DNA of 64,000 bases from Paraburkholderia sp. BL21I4N1 (GCF_002973525.1 NZ_PVEN01000007.1:248001-312000); one strand, 5' to 3'. Shown: positions 34,761-44,284, numbered from the stretch's first letter. Numbers and translations are program-made. The notes: generated from the sequence alone by a model not told the origin.

Positions 34761-36185
34761 ATGTCCAGAAATCGAATCATCGCCGCCGTGCTGCTCGCTA
34801 TCGCGCTGACCGCCTGCCACACGGCGCCGACCAGGGACCTCGCCCAGTCGCACGCCGCGCCCGTCACCGCGAACACCGCCGATATCCGCTCGATCGCCAA
34901 AGAGGCGTATCTCTATGGCACGCCCATGGTCGCTGTGTACAGCACGATGTACGCGTTTTCCGTCGACAGCGGCAACCCGCAATACAAGGGGCCGTTCAAT
35001 TCCATCCTGAACGTTGCACGCGTTTTCACCCCCGACGACACCGCCTTCGTCACACCCAACTCCGATACTCCCTACACGTTCGCCGGTCTCGATCTGCGTG
35101 CCGAACCGGTGGTCATCACCGTCCCGCCGATGGATCGCAACCGCTACTTCGTGTTCCAGTTGCTCGATCTGTACACCTTCAACTTCGCCTATATCGGCAG
35201 CCGCACGACCGGCAACAACGGCGGCACGTTCCTGATTGCGGGTCCGCGCTGGACCGGTCAGACACCGAACGGCATCACCCAGGTGATCCGCTCCGAAACC
35301 GATCTGGTCAACGTAGTGGGACGCACCCAACTGTTCAATCCCGGCGACCTCGACAACGTCAAACAGATCCAGGCGGGTTACAAGCTGCAGACGTTGTCGG
35401 CATTCACCGGCAGCGCGCCGCCGCCTGCCGCGCCGGCCGTGCAGTGGATCAAACCTCTTTCGCCCGCCGACGCGCGCACGTCGCTGGCGTTCTTCGACGA
35501 ACTCGCGTTCGTGTTGCAGTTCGCCCCGGTCAATCCGGACGAAGCCGCACTGCGCAGCCGCTTCGCGCAGATCGGCGTCGTGCCGGGTCAGCGCTTCGAC
35601 GTGAACGCGCTGTCGGCTGAACAGAAGGCGGCGTTCAGCGCGGGCATGCAGGACGGCCAGCAAGCGATCGACGAGCGGCGAGCTTCGCTCGGCGGCAACA
35701 CGGATACGTTATTCGGCACGCGTGCCTATCTGAAGAACGACTATGTGGCGCGGGCCACCGGCACGCAGGTCGGTATCGGCGCGAATTCGCGGGAAGAAGC
35801 GCTGTATCCGGTGCTCGACAAGGACTCGAGCGGCCAGCCGCTCGACGGCAGCCGGCATCGCTACGTGCTGCGCTTTCCCAAAGGGCAACTGCCGCCGGTG
35901 AACGCGTTCTGGTCCGTGACCATGTATGGGTTGCCGAGCCAGTTACTGGTGAAAAATCCACTCGACCGCTATCTGATCAACTCACCGATGCTGCCGCAAC
36001 TCAAAAAGGATCGCGACGGCGCGGTGACGATTTATATCCAGTCCGAAGCGCCGGGCAACGCCCGAAAGGCGAACTGGCTGCCGGCACCCGACGGCCCGTT
36101 CATGATCACCCTGCGCTTCTACTGGCCGAAGCAGGTGCTGCTCGATGGCAAGTGGAAGAGGCCCGTGGTCAAACGCGTGAACTAG
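34761..36185 (+). CDS. DUF1254/DUF1214 lipoprotein
   Basis: The 474-residue protein starts with a lipoprotein signal (lipobox LTAC, lipidated Cys19). DUF1254 follows (about 45-190, with EAYLYGTPMVAVYSTMY and TPNSDTPYTFAGLDLR), and DUF1214 is C-terminal (about 340-455, with FWSVTMYGLPSQLLV and the FYWPKQ end). Proteins of this layout are widespread in soil proteobacteria and have no established function. The C-terminus meets the convergent FAD oxidoreductase through a perfect hairpin. Confidence 0.92.
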   Translation: MSRNRIIAAVLLAIALTACHTAPTRDLAQSHAAPVTANTADIRSIAKEAYLYGTPMVAVYSTMYAFSVDSGNPQYKGPFNSILNVARVFTPDDTAFVTPNSDTPYTFAGLDLRAEPVVITVPPMDRNRYFVFQLLDLYTFNFAYIGSRTTGNNGGTFLIAGPRWTGQTPNGITQVIRSETDLVNVVGRTQLFNPGDLDNVKQIQAGYKLQTLSAFTGSAPPPAAPAVQWIKPLSPADARTSLAFFDELAFVLQFAPVNPDEAALRSRFAQIGVVPGQRFDVNALSAEQKAAFSAGMQDGQQAIDERRASLGGNTDTLFGTRAYLKNDYVARATGTQVGIGANSREEALYPVLDKDSSGQPLDGSRHRYVLRFPKGQLPPVNAFWSVTMYGLPSQLLVKNPLDRYLINSPMLPQLKKDRDGAVTIYIQSEAPGNARKANWLPAPDGPFMITLRFYWPKQVLLDGKWKRPVVKRVN

Positions 36186-36199
36186 CGGGTTGGATGCAC

Positions 36200-36223
36200 G
36201 CGTCGCCAGCGGCATGGCGACGC
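36200..36223. terminator. Hairpin between convergent genes
   Basis: Perfect 9-bp stem GCGTCGCCA/TGGCGACGC with a 6-base loop, 15 bases after the DUF1254 gene. There is no T-tract, so its use as a terminator is likely but not certain. Confidence 0.5.
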
Positions 36224-36290
36224 CTGGAATTCGGTGATTCGGTGACCCGGCGAGAGGCGGCTGGACGCGGACGACGCGACGCACTCCGCT

Positions 36291-38177
36291 TCAACCTTGC
36301 GCGCCGTCGACTCGCGTCATCCCATCGGCGCTCCATGCTTCCGAGCCCACGCCGTGGTGCACGAAGAACAAGCCGTCGGGATCGTACCGGCGCTTCACCG
36401 CCGCGAGCCGCGCGTGGTGCTCTCCCCAGTAGGCACGCTGCCAGTCGCTTTCGAAAAAGTCGCTCTCGGACAGGTACGTACCCGGGTCGGGCACGAGCGT
36501 GCGCAGAATCTGCGTGGCCTGGGCGATGCGCGTCGCATTGCGCCGCCCGTTGCGTTCATCCGGCTCGTGTCCCGCCACGCCCGGCAACGCCGGCGCGCCC
36601 AGGTTGGCGATGATCGCCAGCGCGAAAGCGTCCAATACCGCCGGATTGGTCGCGGTCTGCCGGGTCGCGTTCAACGCGTCGGCCGGCGCGCCCGCCAAGC
36701 CTTTGTTGAAATGCAACGTGACGGACCAGCGGCGGCTGGCCTGCACCAGCGTGTCGGCGAGCTCGCCGCGCCGCGCGGGCGTCAGCAGGCCAACCGGGAG
36801 CCACGTCGAGGTATAGCCGTACAGATACTGGCCGGCCTCGATCAGGTTGTCCGTCCAGAAGACGTTGCCGGGATCGGCGCCGGGGCGGTCGTCGGCGGTT
36901 AGCGCGCCGGGCACGTGTTGCGCGAGAAAATCCGCGTCCCAGAAATGCCGGGCCGAGGCGGTCAGCACCAAGGGCGGCGGCGTCGTGCAACCGTTATCGC
37001 TATTCGCCACCCAATCGAAGAAAGGCTGCCAGACGCGCATGGCGGCGTCGCGATCCAGTCCCTGGAACACCATTGAAATGCGCAGCGTGTTGTCACTGCG
37101 GACCGCCACCGTCTCGCCCCAATGCGGATTGATGAGACTGACCGCGCTGAACGCGATGAATTCGCCCACCAGCGCCCGGAACGCCGTCTCCGAGGACGCC
37201 TTCACCGTGGCGTTCACGACACCCACCTGGTCAGGCAGTTCATGCGTGCGCAGCGTCAACTGCGTCACCACGCCGAAGCTGCCACCACCTCCGCCTTTCA
37301 ATGCCCAGAACAGCTCCGGATGCAGGCAGGCGTTCACCGTGCGTACCACGCCGTCGGCGGTCACGATTTCAGCCTGCAGCAAATTCGCCGCCGCCGAGCC
37401 GAACCGTTTCGAAAAACTGCCGAAACCGCCGCTCTGCACCAGCCCGGCCACGCCTACCGTCAGGCAGCCGCCGCCTTGCACATAGCGCCCGCCATGCGCG
37501 CTGACAGCCGCATAGACATGTCCCCACAACGCGCCGGCGCCGATCGTTACCGCTGTCCGTGGTTCGACGCGCCCCGCGCAACCGTCGGGTACGAAAGCCT
37601 CGTGCGAGGTGATGCCGCGCATGGCGTGCGTCCAGACCAACAGTGAGTCGGCCGCGTTCGACGTGCCCTGGTAGCTATGGCCGCCGCCTTTGACCACCAG
37701 CCGCAAGCGATGCCGGCGCGCGAAATCGACGGTATTCGCGACGTCTCGCGCCTCGCGTGCCGCGACCACGTACGCACTCGGCGCGGCGGTCCACGCGTCG
37801 AGCCATCCGCAGGTCTGCGTGAGCGCCGGAGTATCGCCGATATAGAACGGGTTTTTCAGGCGCTTGAATTCGTCCGTGCACGCCTGGCTCGCGGGCGATT
37901 CGGCGCACACCGCGAGCGGCGAAGTCACGACGCTCAAGCGCCCGTTCACAGCCGCATTCAGTTGTTGCCAGGCGTCCGTGGAAGGCCACGATGGATCGCC
38001 GGGGCGCACGCGGCGCAGTGTCGGCGCGACTGTACCGGTGGCATCGGGCGCCGCGATCGTCTTGCCGGCCTGCGTCTTCGCCGCTCCCTGCATTTGCGCT
38101 AACGCTCGCCAGCTTGCGGTGAGCCACGGCGCGGCGAGTGCGCCTTTGAGCAAAGTCCGCCGGTCGAATGCGCACAT
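36291..38177 (-). CDS. Tat-exported FAD-binding oxidoreductase with BBE domain
   Basis: The 628-residue berberine-bridge-type flavoprotein carries a twin-arginine signal (DRRTLLKGALAAPWLTASWRALA), so it works in the periplasm. The PCMH FAD domain has VVKGGGHSYQGTS, whose His commonly carries covalent FAD, and GGCLTVGVAGLVQSGGFG. The C-terminal BBE motif is YDPDGLFFVHHGVG. At 628 residues it is longer than the usual 450-550 because of an N-terminal insertion before the PCMH domain (about 40-140). The substrate is unknown; sugars or oligosaccharides are typical for relatives. Confidence 0.9.
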   Translation of the reverse strand: MCAFDRRTLLKGALAAPWLTASWRALAQMQGAAKTQAGKTIAAPDATGTVAPTLRRVRPGDPSWPSTDAWQQLNAAVNGRLSVVTSPLAVCAESPASQACTDEFKRLKNPFYIGDTPALTQTCGWLDAWTAAPSAYVVAAREARDVANTVDFARRHRLRLVVKGGGHSYQGTSNAADSLLVWTHAMRGITSHEAFVPDGCAGRVEPRTAVTIGAGALWGHVYAAVSAHGGRYVQGGGCLTVGVAGLVQSGGFGSFSKRFGSAAANLLQAEIVTADGVVRTVNACLHPELFWALKGGGGGSFGVVTQLTLRTHELPDQVGVVNATVKASSETAFRALVGEFIAFSAVSLINPHWGETVAVRSDNTLRISMVFQGLDRDAAMRVWQPFFDWVANSDNGCTTPPPLVLTASARHFWDADFLAQHVPGALTADDRPGADPGNVFWTDNLIEAGQYLYGYTSTWLPVGLLTPARRGELADTLVQASRRWSVTLHFNKGLAGAPADALNATRQTATNPAVLDAFALAIIANLGAPALPGVAGHEPDERNGRRNATRIAQATQILRTLVPDPGTYLSESDFFESDWQRAYWGEHHARLAAVKRRYDPDGLFFVHHGVGSEAWSADGMTRVDGAQG

Positions 38178-38428
38178 ACGCTTGCCTGTCTCCCGAATGG
38201 CCGCGCTGCGCGACGCCAGATGGCGCGACGTCAGGTGATGGTTTGGCGCCGCGGTGCGATCGAACCGCCGGCCCGTTCCGGCCGATAGAACGGTCGAAGG
38301 ATAGTAGTCGCGATGCCCGGCATCCGCTACTACGAGATCACGCGTTAGCGTGCCGTCGAAGCGATAAATGACGCTAGACTACCGCCGGATCGAACCACAA
38401 AAATCGCCCACTTATCCGGAGCGCATCG

Positions 38429-39076
38429 ATGTCTTACGTTCTCTACTATTCGCCCGGCGCGGCCAGCATGGCGGTGCATTGGATGCTGATCGAACTGGGT
38501 GTCGCATTCGAAGCCCGACTCGTCGACATCAATCTCGGCAAGCAGCACGAACCGGACTATCTGCGCCTCAATCCGTCGGGCCGGGTGCCGACGCTGGTGG
38601 TCGACGGCGTGCCACGTCACGAGTCGGCCGCGCTGCTGATGCTGCTCGCCGAACGGCATCCCGAAGGCGGTTTCGCGCCCGCGCCGGGTTCCGCCGGGCG
38701 GCCCGAGTGGTTCGAAACGATGATTTATCTCGCCAACACCGTGCTGCCCGCCATGCGCGACTGGTTTTACGCGGACGTCGACGGCGACGCGGCCGGAGCC
38801 GACGCGGTACGTGCGCTCGCGGATCGGCGGCTGGCCGAGGCCTGGGACCGGCTCGACGCGCAGCTTGCCGACAAGCCGGGTTATCTGATCGGCGACAAGC
38901 TCGGCACGGCGGATTTTCTGGCGCTCATGCTGATGCGCTGGACCCGCAATCTGCCGCGCCCCGCGACCGGTTGGCCGCATCTCGCCGGCTATATCCATAG
39001 CCTGCGCGCGCTGCCGTCGTTCATCGAACTGAATGCGCGCGAAGGGCTGACCGAATGGCTTAACCCGAACGATTGA
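38429..39076 (+). CDS. Glutathione S-transferase family protein
   Basis: This 215-residue GST has a thioredoxin-fold N-terminal domain (YYSPGAASMAVHWML, with the cis-Pro in GRVPTL and ESAALLMLLAE for glutathione binding). An all-helical C-terminal domain follows, with YLIGDKLGTADF (the conserved N-capping motif). Beta- or theta-like classes fit the Ser in the first motif. It is not obviously in an operon, and the FAD oxidoreductase diverges 250 bases upstream. Confidence 0.92.
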   Translation: MSYVLYYSPGAASMAVHWMLIELGVAFEARLVDINLGKQHEPDYLRLNPSGRVPTLVVDGVPRHESAALLMLLAERHPEGGFAPAPGSAGRPEWFETMIYLANTVLPAMRDWFYADVDGDAAGADAVRALADRRLAEAWDRLDAQLADKPGYLIGDKLGTADFLALMLMRWTRNLPRPATGWPHLAGYIHSLRALPSFIELNAREGLTEWLNPND

Positions 39077-39253
39077 CCGGCACGGCGAAGCTCCGGTTTT
39101 GCAACACGAAACGGAATTGCGCCTGAATGGCGCAATCGGCCCGGACCGGGCCTTACGCGAGCATGAGCGGCGCACTGCGCGGGCGCGGCCAGTTCAATGG
39201 TCAAGTGCGGTAATATCCGTCGCCATCGAAATCCATTCCACGGAATCAACAGC

Positions 39254-39469
39254 TTGAGCATCACTATCCCGTCACCTTGCGTCGACGTCTGCCGACTCGA
39301 CGGCGCGACCGGCTTCTGCATTGGATGCCTGCGCACACGCGACGAAATTCGCGGGTGGAAAACCATGACCGACGACCTGCGCGTGCAGGTGATCGCACAG
39401 AAAACCCACCGGGAAGTCACGGCGAAAGCGCAGATTCACGGTCCCCACGCGGCCACGCAAGGATCCTGA
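39254..39469 (+). CDS. DUF1289 small cysteine protein
   Basis: The 71-residue product contains the DUF1289 pattern SPCVDVCRLD, then FCIGCLRTRDEIRGW, with four Cys in a C-x3-C and C-x2-C arrangement that could bind zinc or an Fe-S cluster. The family function is unknown. TTG 39254 starts close to the domain; ATG 39197 would add 19 residues. Its stop lies 10 bases from the stop of the convergent GGDEF gene. Confidence 0.85.
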   Translation: MSITIPSPCVDVCRLDGATGFCIGCLRTRDEIRGWKTMTDDLRVQVIAQKTHREVTAKAQIHGPHAATQGS

Positions 39470-39479
39470 GAGGCAGCGC

Positions 39480-40646
39480 TCATTCGGGCGGCACCGCGAA
39501 CGCGAAACTGTTCTTGCCGCTGCGCTTGACGTGGTACATCGCTTCGTCGGCGGCGGCGACCAGCCGCTGATAATCGTCGACGAGATCGGGAAAGCTCGCA
39601 ATGCCCACGCTGGCACTGACCGAGCCGATGCCCATCTGCGTGTCGGTCTCGACCACGCACGCAATCAGCCGCTGGGCGATCTCGCCTAATTCCGCGGCCT
39701 TCGAAAACTCCCGCACCAGCACCGCGAACTCGTCGCCGCCAATCCGCGCGACCACGTCGCCTTTGCGCACCGAGACACGAAAGCGCCGCGACACCGCGAT
39801 CAGGAATTCATCGCCGACGCGATGGCCCAGCGAGTCGTTGATCTGCTTGAAACCGTCGAGGTCGACATACAGCACGGCGATCCTGTAAGGCGGCGTTGCC
39901 GCGCCGCCGCCCTTCGCGATCGCATGCCAATTGTCGGCCGCCTCTTCGAGCGTGGCGAACAGCTTGCGGCGATTCGGCAACCCGGTCATCGGATCGTGCA
40001 AGGCCGCCTGCTCGAACTCCTGCGATTGCCCCACCAGTTGACGGTTGCGTTTGGCGTACAGACCCAGCGCCGCGAGCAGCAGGCAGAACAGCAACGCGGC
40101 CAGCGCGATCAGCAGATTCGCGACATGCGCGATCCGCAGCCGCACGTCCGCGCTGTCCACGTCGTGTTGAGCACGCCAGAAAGCCGATAGCGTGGCAAGC
40201 CACGTGTCGACGGCGTCGAGCCGCGCGTCGGGCGCGAGCGTCGCGGGTGGCATGCGCGGCGAGGGAATCGGGCTGGCATTGACGAGCGCCGCGAGCGAAT
40301 CGAGGCGCTGACCGAGTTCGGCGCGCGCGAGGCGGACGCCTTGCGCCGTACGCCGGCTCTCGCCGGGCGCCTGCTGCCAGACGCCGACGACAGCGCGCGC
40401 GCCTTCCGCACGTTGCACCGCGTCGAGCACGAGTCCGGCGTAGTCCTGTTTCAACTGATCGGAAAAGATCGTCCTGATCTGCAGCGCCAGATACAGCAGA
40501 CCGATCAGCAGGCATATCAGCGAGACGGTGGCCAGCGTGGCCGGCGCCGGTCCGAAGCGGGTCGCGAAAGCGCGTTTCGCGCGACCGCGCCAGCCGCGCT
40601 GCCGCTCACGGGTGGGAGTAGATGTCTTGTTGACTTGCGTTGCCAT
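39480..40646 (-). CDS. Membrane diguanylate cyclase (GGDEF)
   Basis: This 388-residue c-di-GMP synthase has two transmembrane helices (about 32-53 and 176-200). They flank a periplasmic helical sensor region of about 120 residues. The cytoplasmic GGDEF domain has intact GGDEF at 303-307 and an upstream I-site RKGD (294-297), so product inhibition is expected. The N-terminal 41 bases overlap the end of the upstream gene in another frame, which ties the two together. It should raise c-di-GMP in response to a periplasmic signal. Confidence 0.95.
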   Translation of the reverse strand: MATQVNKTSTPTRERQRGWRGRAKRAFATRFGPAPATLATVSLICLLIGLLYLALQIRTIFSDQLKQDYAGLVLDAVQRAEGARAVVGVWQQAPGESRRTAQGVRLARAELGQRLDSLAALVNASPIPSPRMPPATLAPDARLDAVDTWLATLSAFWRAQHDVDSADVRLRIAHVANLLIALAALLFCLLLAALGLYAKRNRQLVGQSQEFEQAALHDPMTGLPNRRKLFATLEEAADNWHAIAKGGGAATPPYRIAVLYVDLDGFKQINDSLGHRVGDEFLIAVSRRFRVSVRKGDVVARIGGDEFAVLVREFSKAAELGEIAQRLIACVVETDTQMGIGSVSASVGIASFPDLVDDYQRLVAAADEAMYHVKRSGKNSFAFAVPPE

Positions 40647-41412
40647 GCTGCCGATAGCTCACACGATGGAAGAACTGCCCCATGCGAGCGAACAGGCTTT
40701 TGTGTCGGGTGTTCGCGGCGTGGCGCTCGGAAGGGGAAGCGGCGCGCGCGTCGACGGACCGTGGGTCTTTGGCGGGCCTGGCGGCGACGAGTTGCGGGGT
40801 GGGCGAATCGGTTGCGCCGGGTGAGCGGCGGGTCGATGCCAGTGACGATGGCGATGCGGTTGGGGGCGTGTCCGTGGCGTCGGTGCCGCGAGCGAGTTCC
40901 GGATCCGGCGCGGAGGGTCGTGCCACCTGACCGGTCCACGATGCAAGGCGGCCGCCCTGCTCGGCCCGCGCGTCGCTGGACGTATCGGCCGCCGTGGGTG
41001 CGAGCGTTGTCGGGGTCGGCGCCGCGGGCGTTGTCGGGGCTGCGTTGGCTACGTTTGCTGCGGCTATGTTTGCCGCGGCTGTCTTCGCCGCGGCCGCCGT
41101 CGCCGTGACCGTACCCGCCATTCCCGCCGCGCCGCCCACGCCTCCCCCCACCGGCGCGCTAGCCCCCAGCGCCTGCCGCGCGCCTGCCATCGCCTCGGCA
41201 TAAGCCTGCTGATCGTGATTGAACCAGACGCCGTACGCGACCGTCCCCATCACGCCGAGGGCCAACGCACCGGCGGTGGCAACGCCCATTGCCAGCCGGC
41301 CGAAGCGCGGTGGCGCGACGGCCAGCGCCGGGCCGCCGTGCGCTTCGCCAGCGGCCGCGAAGCCGCCTGTGGGAGAAACTGAGGGATTGGGCAAGTCGGT
41401 ATCGTGGTACAT
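40606..41412 (-). CDS. Ala/Pro/Thr-rich membrane protein, unknown function
   Basis: The 268-residue product starts MYHDTDLPNPS at ATG 41412. It has one transmembrane helix (about 35-57, GVATAGALALGVMGTVAYGVW), then a long low-complexity region rich in Ala, Thr, Pro and Ser (about 75-180) and a basic C-terminus. It looks like a single-pass protein with a disordered tail. I know no family for it. Its stop lies inside the start of the downstream GGDEF gene (41-base overlap in different frames), suggesting coupled translation and a shared role in c-di-GMP output. Confidence 0.7.
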   Translation of the reverse strand: MYHDTDLPNPSVSPTGGFAAAGEAHGGPALAVAPPRFGRLAMGVATAGALALGVMGTVAYGVWFNHDQQAYAEAMAGARQALGASAPVGGGVGGAAGMAGTVTATAAAAKTAAANIAAANVANAAPTTPAAPTPTTLAPTAADTSSDARAEQGGRLASWTGQVARPSAPDPELARGTDATDTPPTASPSSLASTRRSPGATDSPTPQLVAARPAKDPRSVDARAASPSERHAANTRHKSLFARMGQFFHRVSYRQHGNASQQDIYSHP

Positions 41413-41854
41413 CGCAATACGCTCCGGAATCCTTATGTCTGACGTGTAAACAGACTGGGGTTTCGCGCGACCTTGCCGAGCCGACGCATGGTCGTTCGAA
41501 GAATTTACCCCGCTTAACGGATAGCGACAACACGGCAATGCTGCGCTTTAAACGCCATCGTTGCGAGAGCTTTTAGCGTCCGGCATTCAGGTAAAACCTG
41601 CCAGGCTACCCGTTGCCGAACGCGCTGCCGGAAAGCTTCCCGGCGCGCTTTCGCCCGCCGGAACAAGGCCCGGCCCGACGAACGGCTCTCGACCGCGTTT
41701 GATGGAACTGATAGACGCAACAACCAGGCCCGGACCCGACCCGCACCTCGCCGAACCACGCAGCTTCGCGTGCGCCGCTTCAAACGCCGTGGCGAAAGCC
41801 AACTGGCGGAAGACCGCCCGCGCACGCATGTTGACCCCAATCGTTACCGCGGCA
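41413..41854. other. Intergenic region, no gene seen
   Basis: About 440 bases between the start of the Ala/Pro/Thr-rich gene and the stop of the cupredoxin gene. An 80-codon minus-strand frame and larger plus-strand frames are present but look like composition-driven open frames. The right part may hold the terminator of the cupredoxin operon; none is obvious. Confidence 0.45.
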
Positions 41855-42199
41855 TTACTCGACGGTAATCGTCTCTTTCATGGTCGGATGAATACCGCAG
41901 AAAACCTTGTACACGCCCGGCTTATCGAACTTGAACTGGTACGTTTCGTTCTGATCGAGCGCGGCGGAACGGAACAGACCCGCGTCGTTCACCACGGTAT
42001 GCGGCTCGCCGTCGAGATTCTTCCATGTCACCGTGGAACCGGCTTTAACGGTCATCGCCATCGGCGTGAACATGAAATTCTTGATGACGACGGCGCCCGG
42101 TGTCTGCGCGCACGCAACAGACGAGCCGGCGGCCGCCGCAAACAGTCTCGCGCCCAGAAACAACACGCATGACACGCGACGAAGAGTACGGATTGGCAT
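41855..42199 (-). CDS. Periplasmic cupredoxin-domain protein
   Basis: The 114-residue exported protein has a signal peptide ending about AAAAGSSVACA. The mature part is plastocyanin-like: FMFTPMAMTVKAGSTVTWKN, a first ligand in GEPHTVV, and C-x2-H-x4-M as FCGIHPTM at the end, which together form a type 1 copper site. It is predicted to carry electrons or hold copper in the periplasm. It lies 33 bases downstream of the metallophosphoesterase gene on the same strand, so the two are probably cotranscribed. Confidence 0.9.
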   Translation of the reverse strand: MPIRTLRRVSCVLFLGARLFAAAAGSSVACAQTPGAVVIKNFMFTPMAMTVKAGSTVTWKNLDGEPHTVVNDAGLFRSAALDQNETYQFKFDKPGVYKVFCGIHPTMKETITVE

Positions 42200-42232
42200 G
42201 ATTGATCTCCTGAAAATGAAAAGCGCGCTGGA

Positions 42233-43186
42233 TCAGACCAGCGTCGTATCGTCGAGCGTGGCCTTGAGCGGATGGTGGGCGATCTTGATGCTGGTCACGC
42301 CGAGCATTCGCGGCAGTTGATCGCTCGTCACCGTCAATGGGCCGGGACCGGGGCCGTTGCCCGCGGTCGGCTGCGGATAAGCCGTGGAGCGCGCGGTGTG
42401 GAACGTGATGTTGCCCTCGACCTTCGAGACGATCTGATGAATGTGCCCGTTGAGCACCGTCACCGAACCGAAGCGCTTCAGATAGCTCATCGCCTGGCCC
42501 GCGTCGCCGGTGCCCCAGCCCCACGGTTCGTAAATCGTCCACATCGGCATGTGCGCGAACACGACGATCGGGGTGCTCGACGAACGTCCTTTCAGGTCGT
42601 TTTCGAGCCACGCGAGCTGGTCGTCGCCGAGACCGCCCAGGCCGTTCGGCTTGAAATGCATCACGTTGACGAGCGCGACGAAATGCACGCCCTGATGATC
42701 GAAGCTGTAATAGCCCTTGTTGTCCGAGGCCTGACCGAAACGGCTGAAGTATTCGGTGCCGGCGCCGTCGGTCACGTCGTGCTCGCCGGGCACCGTGTGC
42801 AATTCGGTGATGTTCAGGCCGGACATGAGTTGCGCCGCGAGATCGAATTCCGCGGGCCGCGACAGGTGCGTGATGTCGCCGGTATGGATCGTCAGCGCGG
42901 GTTTCACCGGCATCGCGTTGACGAACTCGATGGTCTGCTTCAGCGTGCCCGCCACGTCTGGATTGGCCTCCTTGTTAAAGCCGATGTGCGAGTCGCTGAT
43001 CTGCAGGAATAGCGGCACGCCGGACGCGGCGGCGGACGTTTTGGCGTCGGCGGCGAGCGCCAGCTCCATGGGCGTGAGAATCCCGCCCGCCAGCACGAAC
43101 ACGGTGCCCACGCTGCCGAATGCCAGGCATTTGAGCGCGTTGCGACGTGACGCGTCGAACGGTTGATGTGACGACATGGTGACCAC
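42233..43186 (-). CDS. Exported calcineurin-like metallophosphoesterase
   Basis: The 317-residue protein has a twin-arginine-like signal (SRRNALKCLAFGSVGTVFVLAGG). The phosphoesterase core has metal-ligand motifs DSHIG, HTGDITH, PGEHDV, FAHMP and NGHIHQ. The usual PGNHD motif reads PGEHD here, so the Asn ligand is replaced by Glu, which is unusual for this family and may alter metal choice or activity. It is cotranscribed with a cupredoxin. The substrate is unknown. Confidence 0.9.
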   Translation of the reverse strand: MVTMSSHQPFDASRRNALKCLAFGSVGTVFVLAGGILTPMELALAADAKTSAAASGVPLFLQISDSHIGFNKEANPDVAGTLKQTIEFVNAMPVKPALTIHTGDITHLSRPAEFDLAAQLMSGLNITELHTVPGEHDVTDGAGTEYFSRFGQASDNKGYYSFDHQGVHFVALVNVMHFKPNGLGGLGDDQLAWLENDLKGRSSSTPIVVFAHMPMWTIYEPWGWGTGDAGQAMSYLKRFGSVTVLNGHIHQIVSKVEGNITFHTARSTAYPQPTAGNGPGPGPLTVTSDQLPRMLGVTSIKIAHHPLKATLDDTTLV

Positions 43187-43510
43187 CTCTGGGTAAAGAC
43201 TCGCGAACGGACCGCCGGATCATCCGGCGGGTGTCGCGACTCGGTTCGTCACGCATGACTGGCGGGGTGTCGGTTTTATTCCAACTTGTTGCGCGCGCGC
43301 CGCCCGAGGCGACGCCGATGCGATGCCCTTTCTTCCTCTTGTCCATGCCTTACAGGCATGCCTACCAGCTTATAAAGTCTTTTTCCTCTGGCTGTAGAAC
43401 CACTAAATTTCACTCAAGCCAAGGATTTTACGCCTCTCGCAATACATCGAATGCGAAAGCCAACAACCCGGCCCCATACCGCAAACACATACCCAGTCAA
43501 GGAGTTGAAG
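43187..43510. promoter_or_regulatory. Divergent promoter region with palindrome
   Basis: About 325 bases between the phosphoesterase and the SDR operon. It contains ATGCCT-TAC-AGGCAT (43345-43359), which runs into the perfect palindrome GGCATGCC (43355-43362), and a TATAAAG box at about 43371. The palindrome is a candidate operator for the plus-strand operon. No gene is seen. Confidence 0.4.
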
Positions 43511-44257
43511 ATGAACCAGCCCGTCATTCTGATCACCGGCGCGCTCACCGGCATCGGTCGCGCCACCGCCGTCGCTTTCGCACAAAGCGGCGCCCGCCTC
43601 GTCGTCTCCGGTCGCCGTGCGGCCGAAGGCCGGGCACTCGAACAGGAACTGCGCGACCTCGGCGCGGACGTTCACTTCATCCAGGCCGACGTGCGCCGCG
43701 ACGAAGAAGTGGCGAGCCTCGTCGACCAGACGGTTGCCCGCTTCGGCCGCCTCGACGCCGCCGTGAACAACGCCGGCACCGAAGGTCAACCGGGCGCGAT
43801 CACGAACCAGACCGCCGAGAGCTACACCGCCACGTTCGACACCAACGTGCTCGGCACGCTGCTCAGCATGAAGCACGAACTGCGCGTCATGTCGGCGCAA
43901 AAGAGCGGCAGCGTGGTGAACGTGTCGTCGACTTACGGGCACGAAGGCGCCGCCTTCGCGTCGGTCTACGCAGGTAGCAAGCATGCGGTGGAAGGCATGA
44001 CCAAATCGGCCGCGCTCGAAGTCGCGTCGCTCGGCGTGCGCGTGAATGCGGTGGCGCCGGGGCCGACCGACACCGGCATGCTCGACCGCTTCACCGGCAC
44101 GCCGGAAAACAAGGCGGCGCTCACGGCGAAGGTGCCGCTCGGCCGGATCGGCAAGCCCGAAGACGTGGCGCGCGCGATCGTGTTTCTCGCCTCGGAGGCC
44201 GCTTCGTTCGTGACGGGGCAGATCGTCAGCGTCGACGGTGGCAAGACCGCCGGTTGA
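43511..44257 (+). CDS. SDR family oxidoreductase
   Basis: The 248-residue classical short-chain dehydrogenase has the cofactor motif TGALTGIG, NNAG at about 86, and the catalytic Ser-Tyr-Lys set with VVNVSS and Tyr153/Lys157 in YAGSK. The C-terminal SVDGGKTAG is typical. The Arg in SGRR after strand two favours NADP. AAGGAG lies 6 bases before ATG 43511. It begins an operon with an OYE-type ene-reductase and a GST, a set used for detoxifying reactive carbonyl compounds. Confidence 0.95.
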   Translation: MNQPVILITGALTGIGRATAVAFAQSGARLVVSGRRAAEGRALEQELRDLGADVHFIQADVRRDEEVASLVDQTVARFGRLDAAVNNAGTEGQPGAITNQTAESYTATFDTNVLGTLLSMKHELRVMSAQKSGSVVNVSSTYGHEGAAFASVYAGSKHAVEGMTKSAALEVASLGVRVNAVAPGPTDTGMLDRFTGTPENKAALTAKVPLGRIGKPEDVARAIVFLASEAASFVTGQIVSVDGGKTAG

Positions 44258-44284
44258 TTCCATCCAGAAACGTGGGCTAAAAAA

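Noticed and set aside
34155-35663. Minus-strand open frame of about 500 codons
   Set aside because: It is antisense to the VOC and DUF1254 genes, whose products are clearly recognisable.
41587-41829. 80-codon minus-strand frame upstream of the Ala/Pro/Thr-rich gene
   Set aside because: No ribosome site, no protein-like composition, and a competing frame on the other strand.
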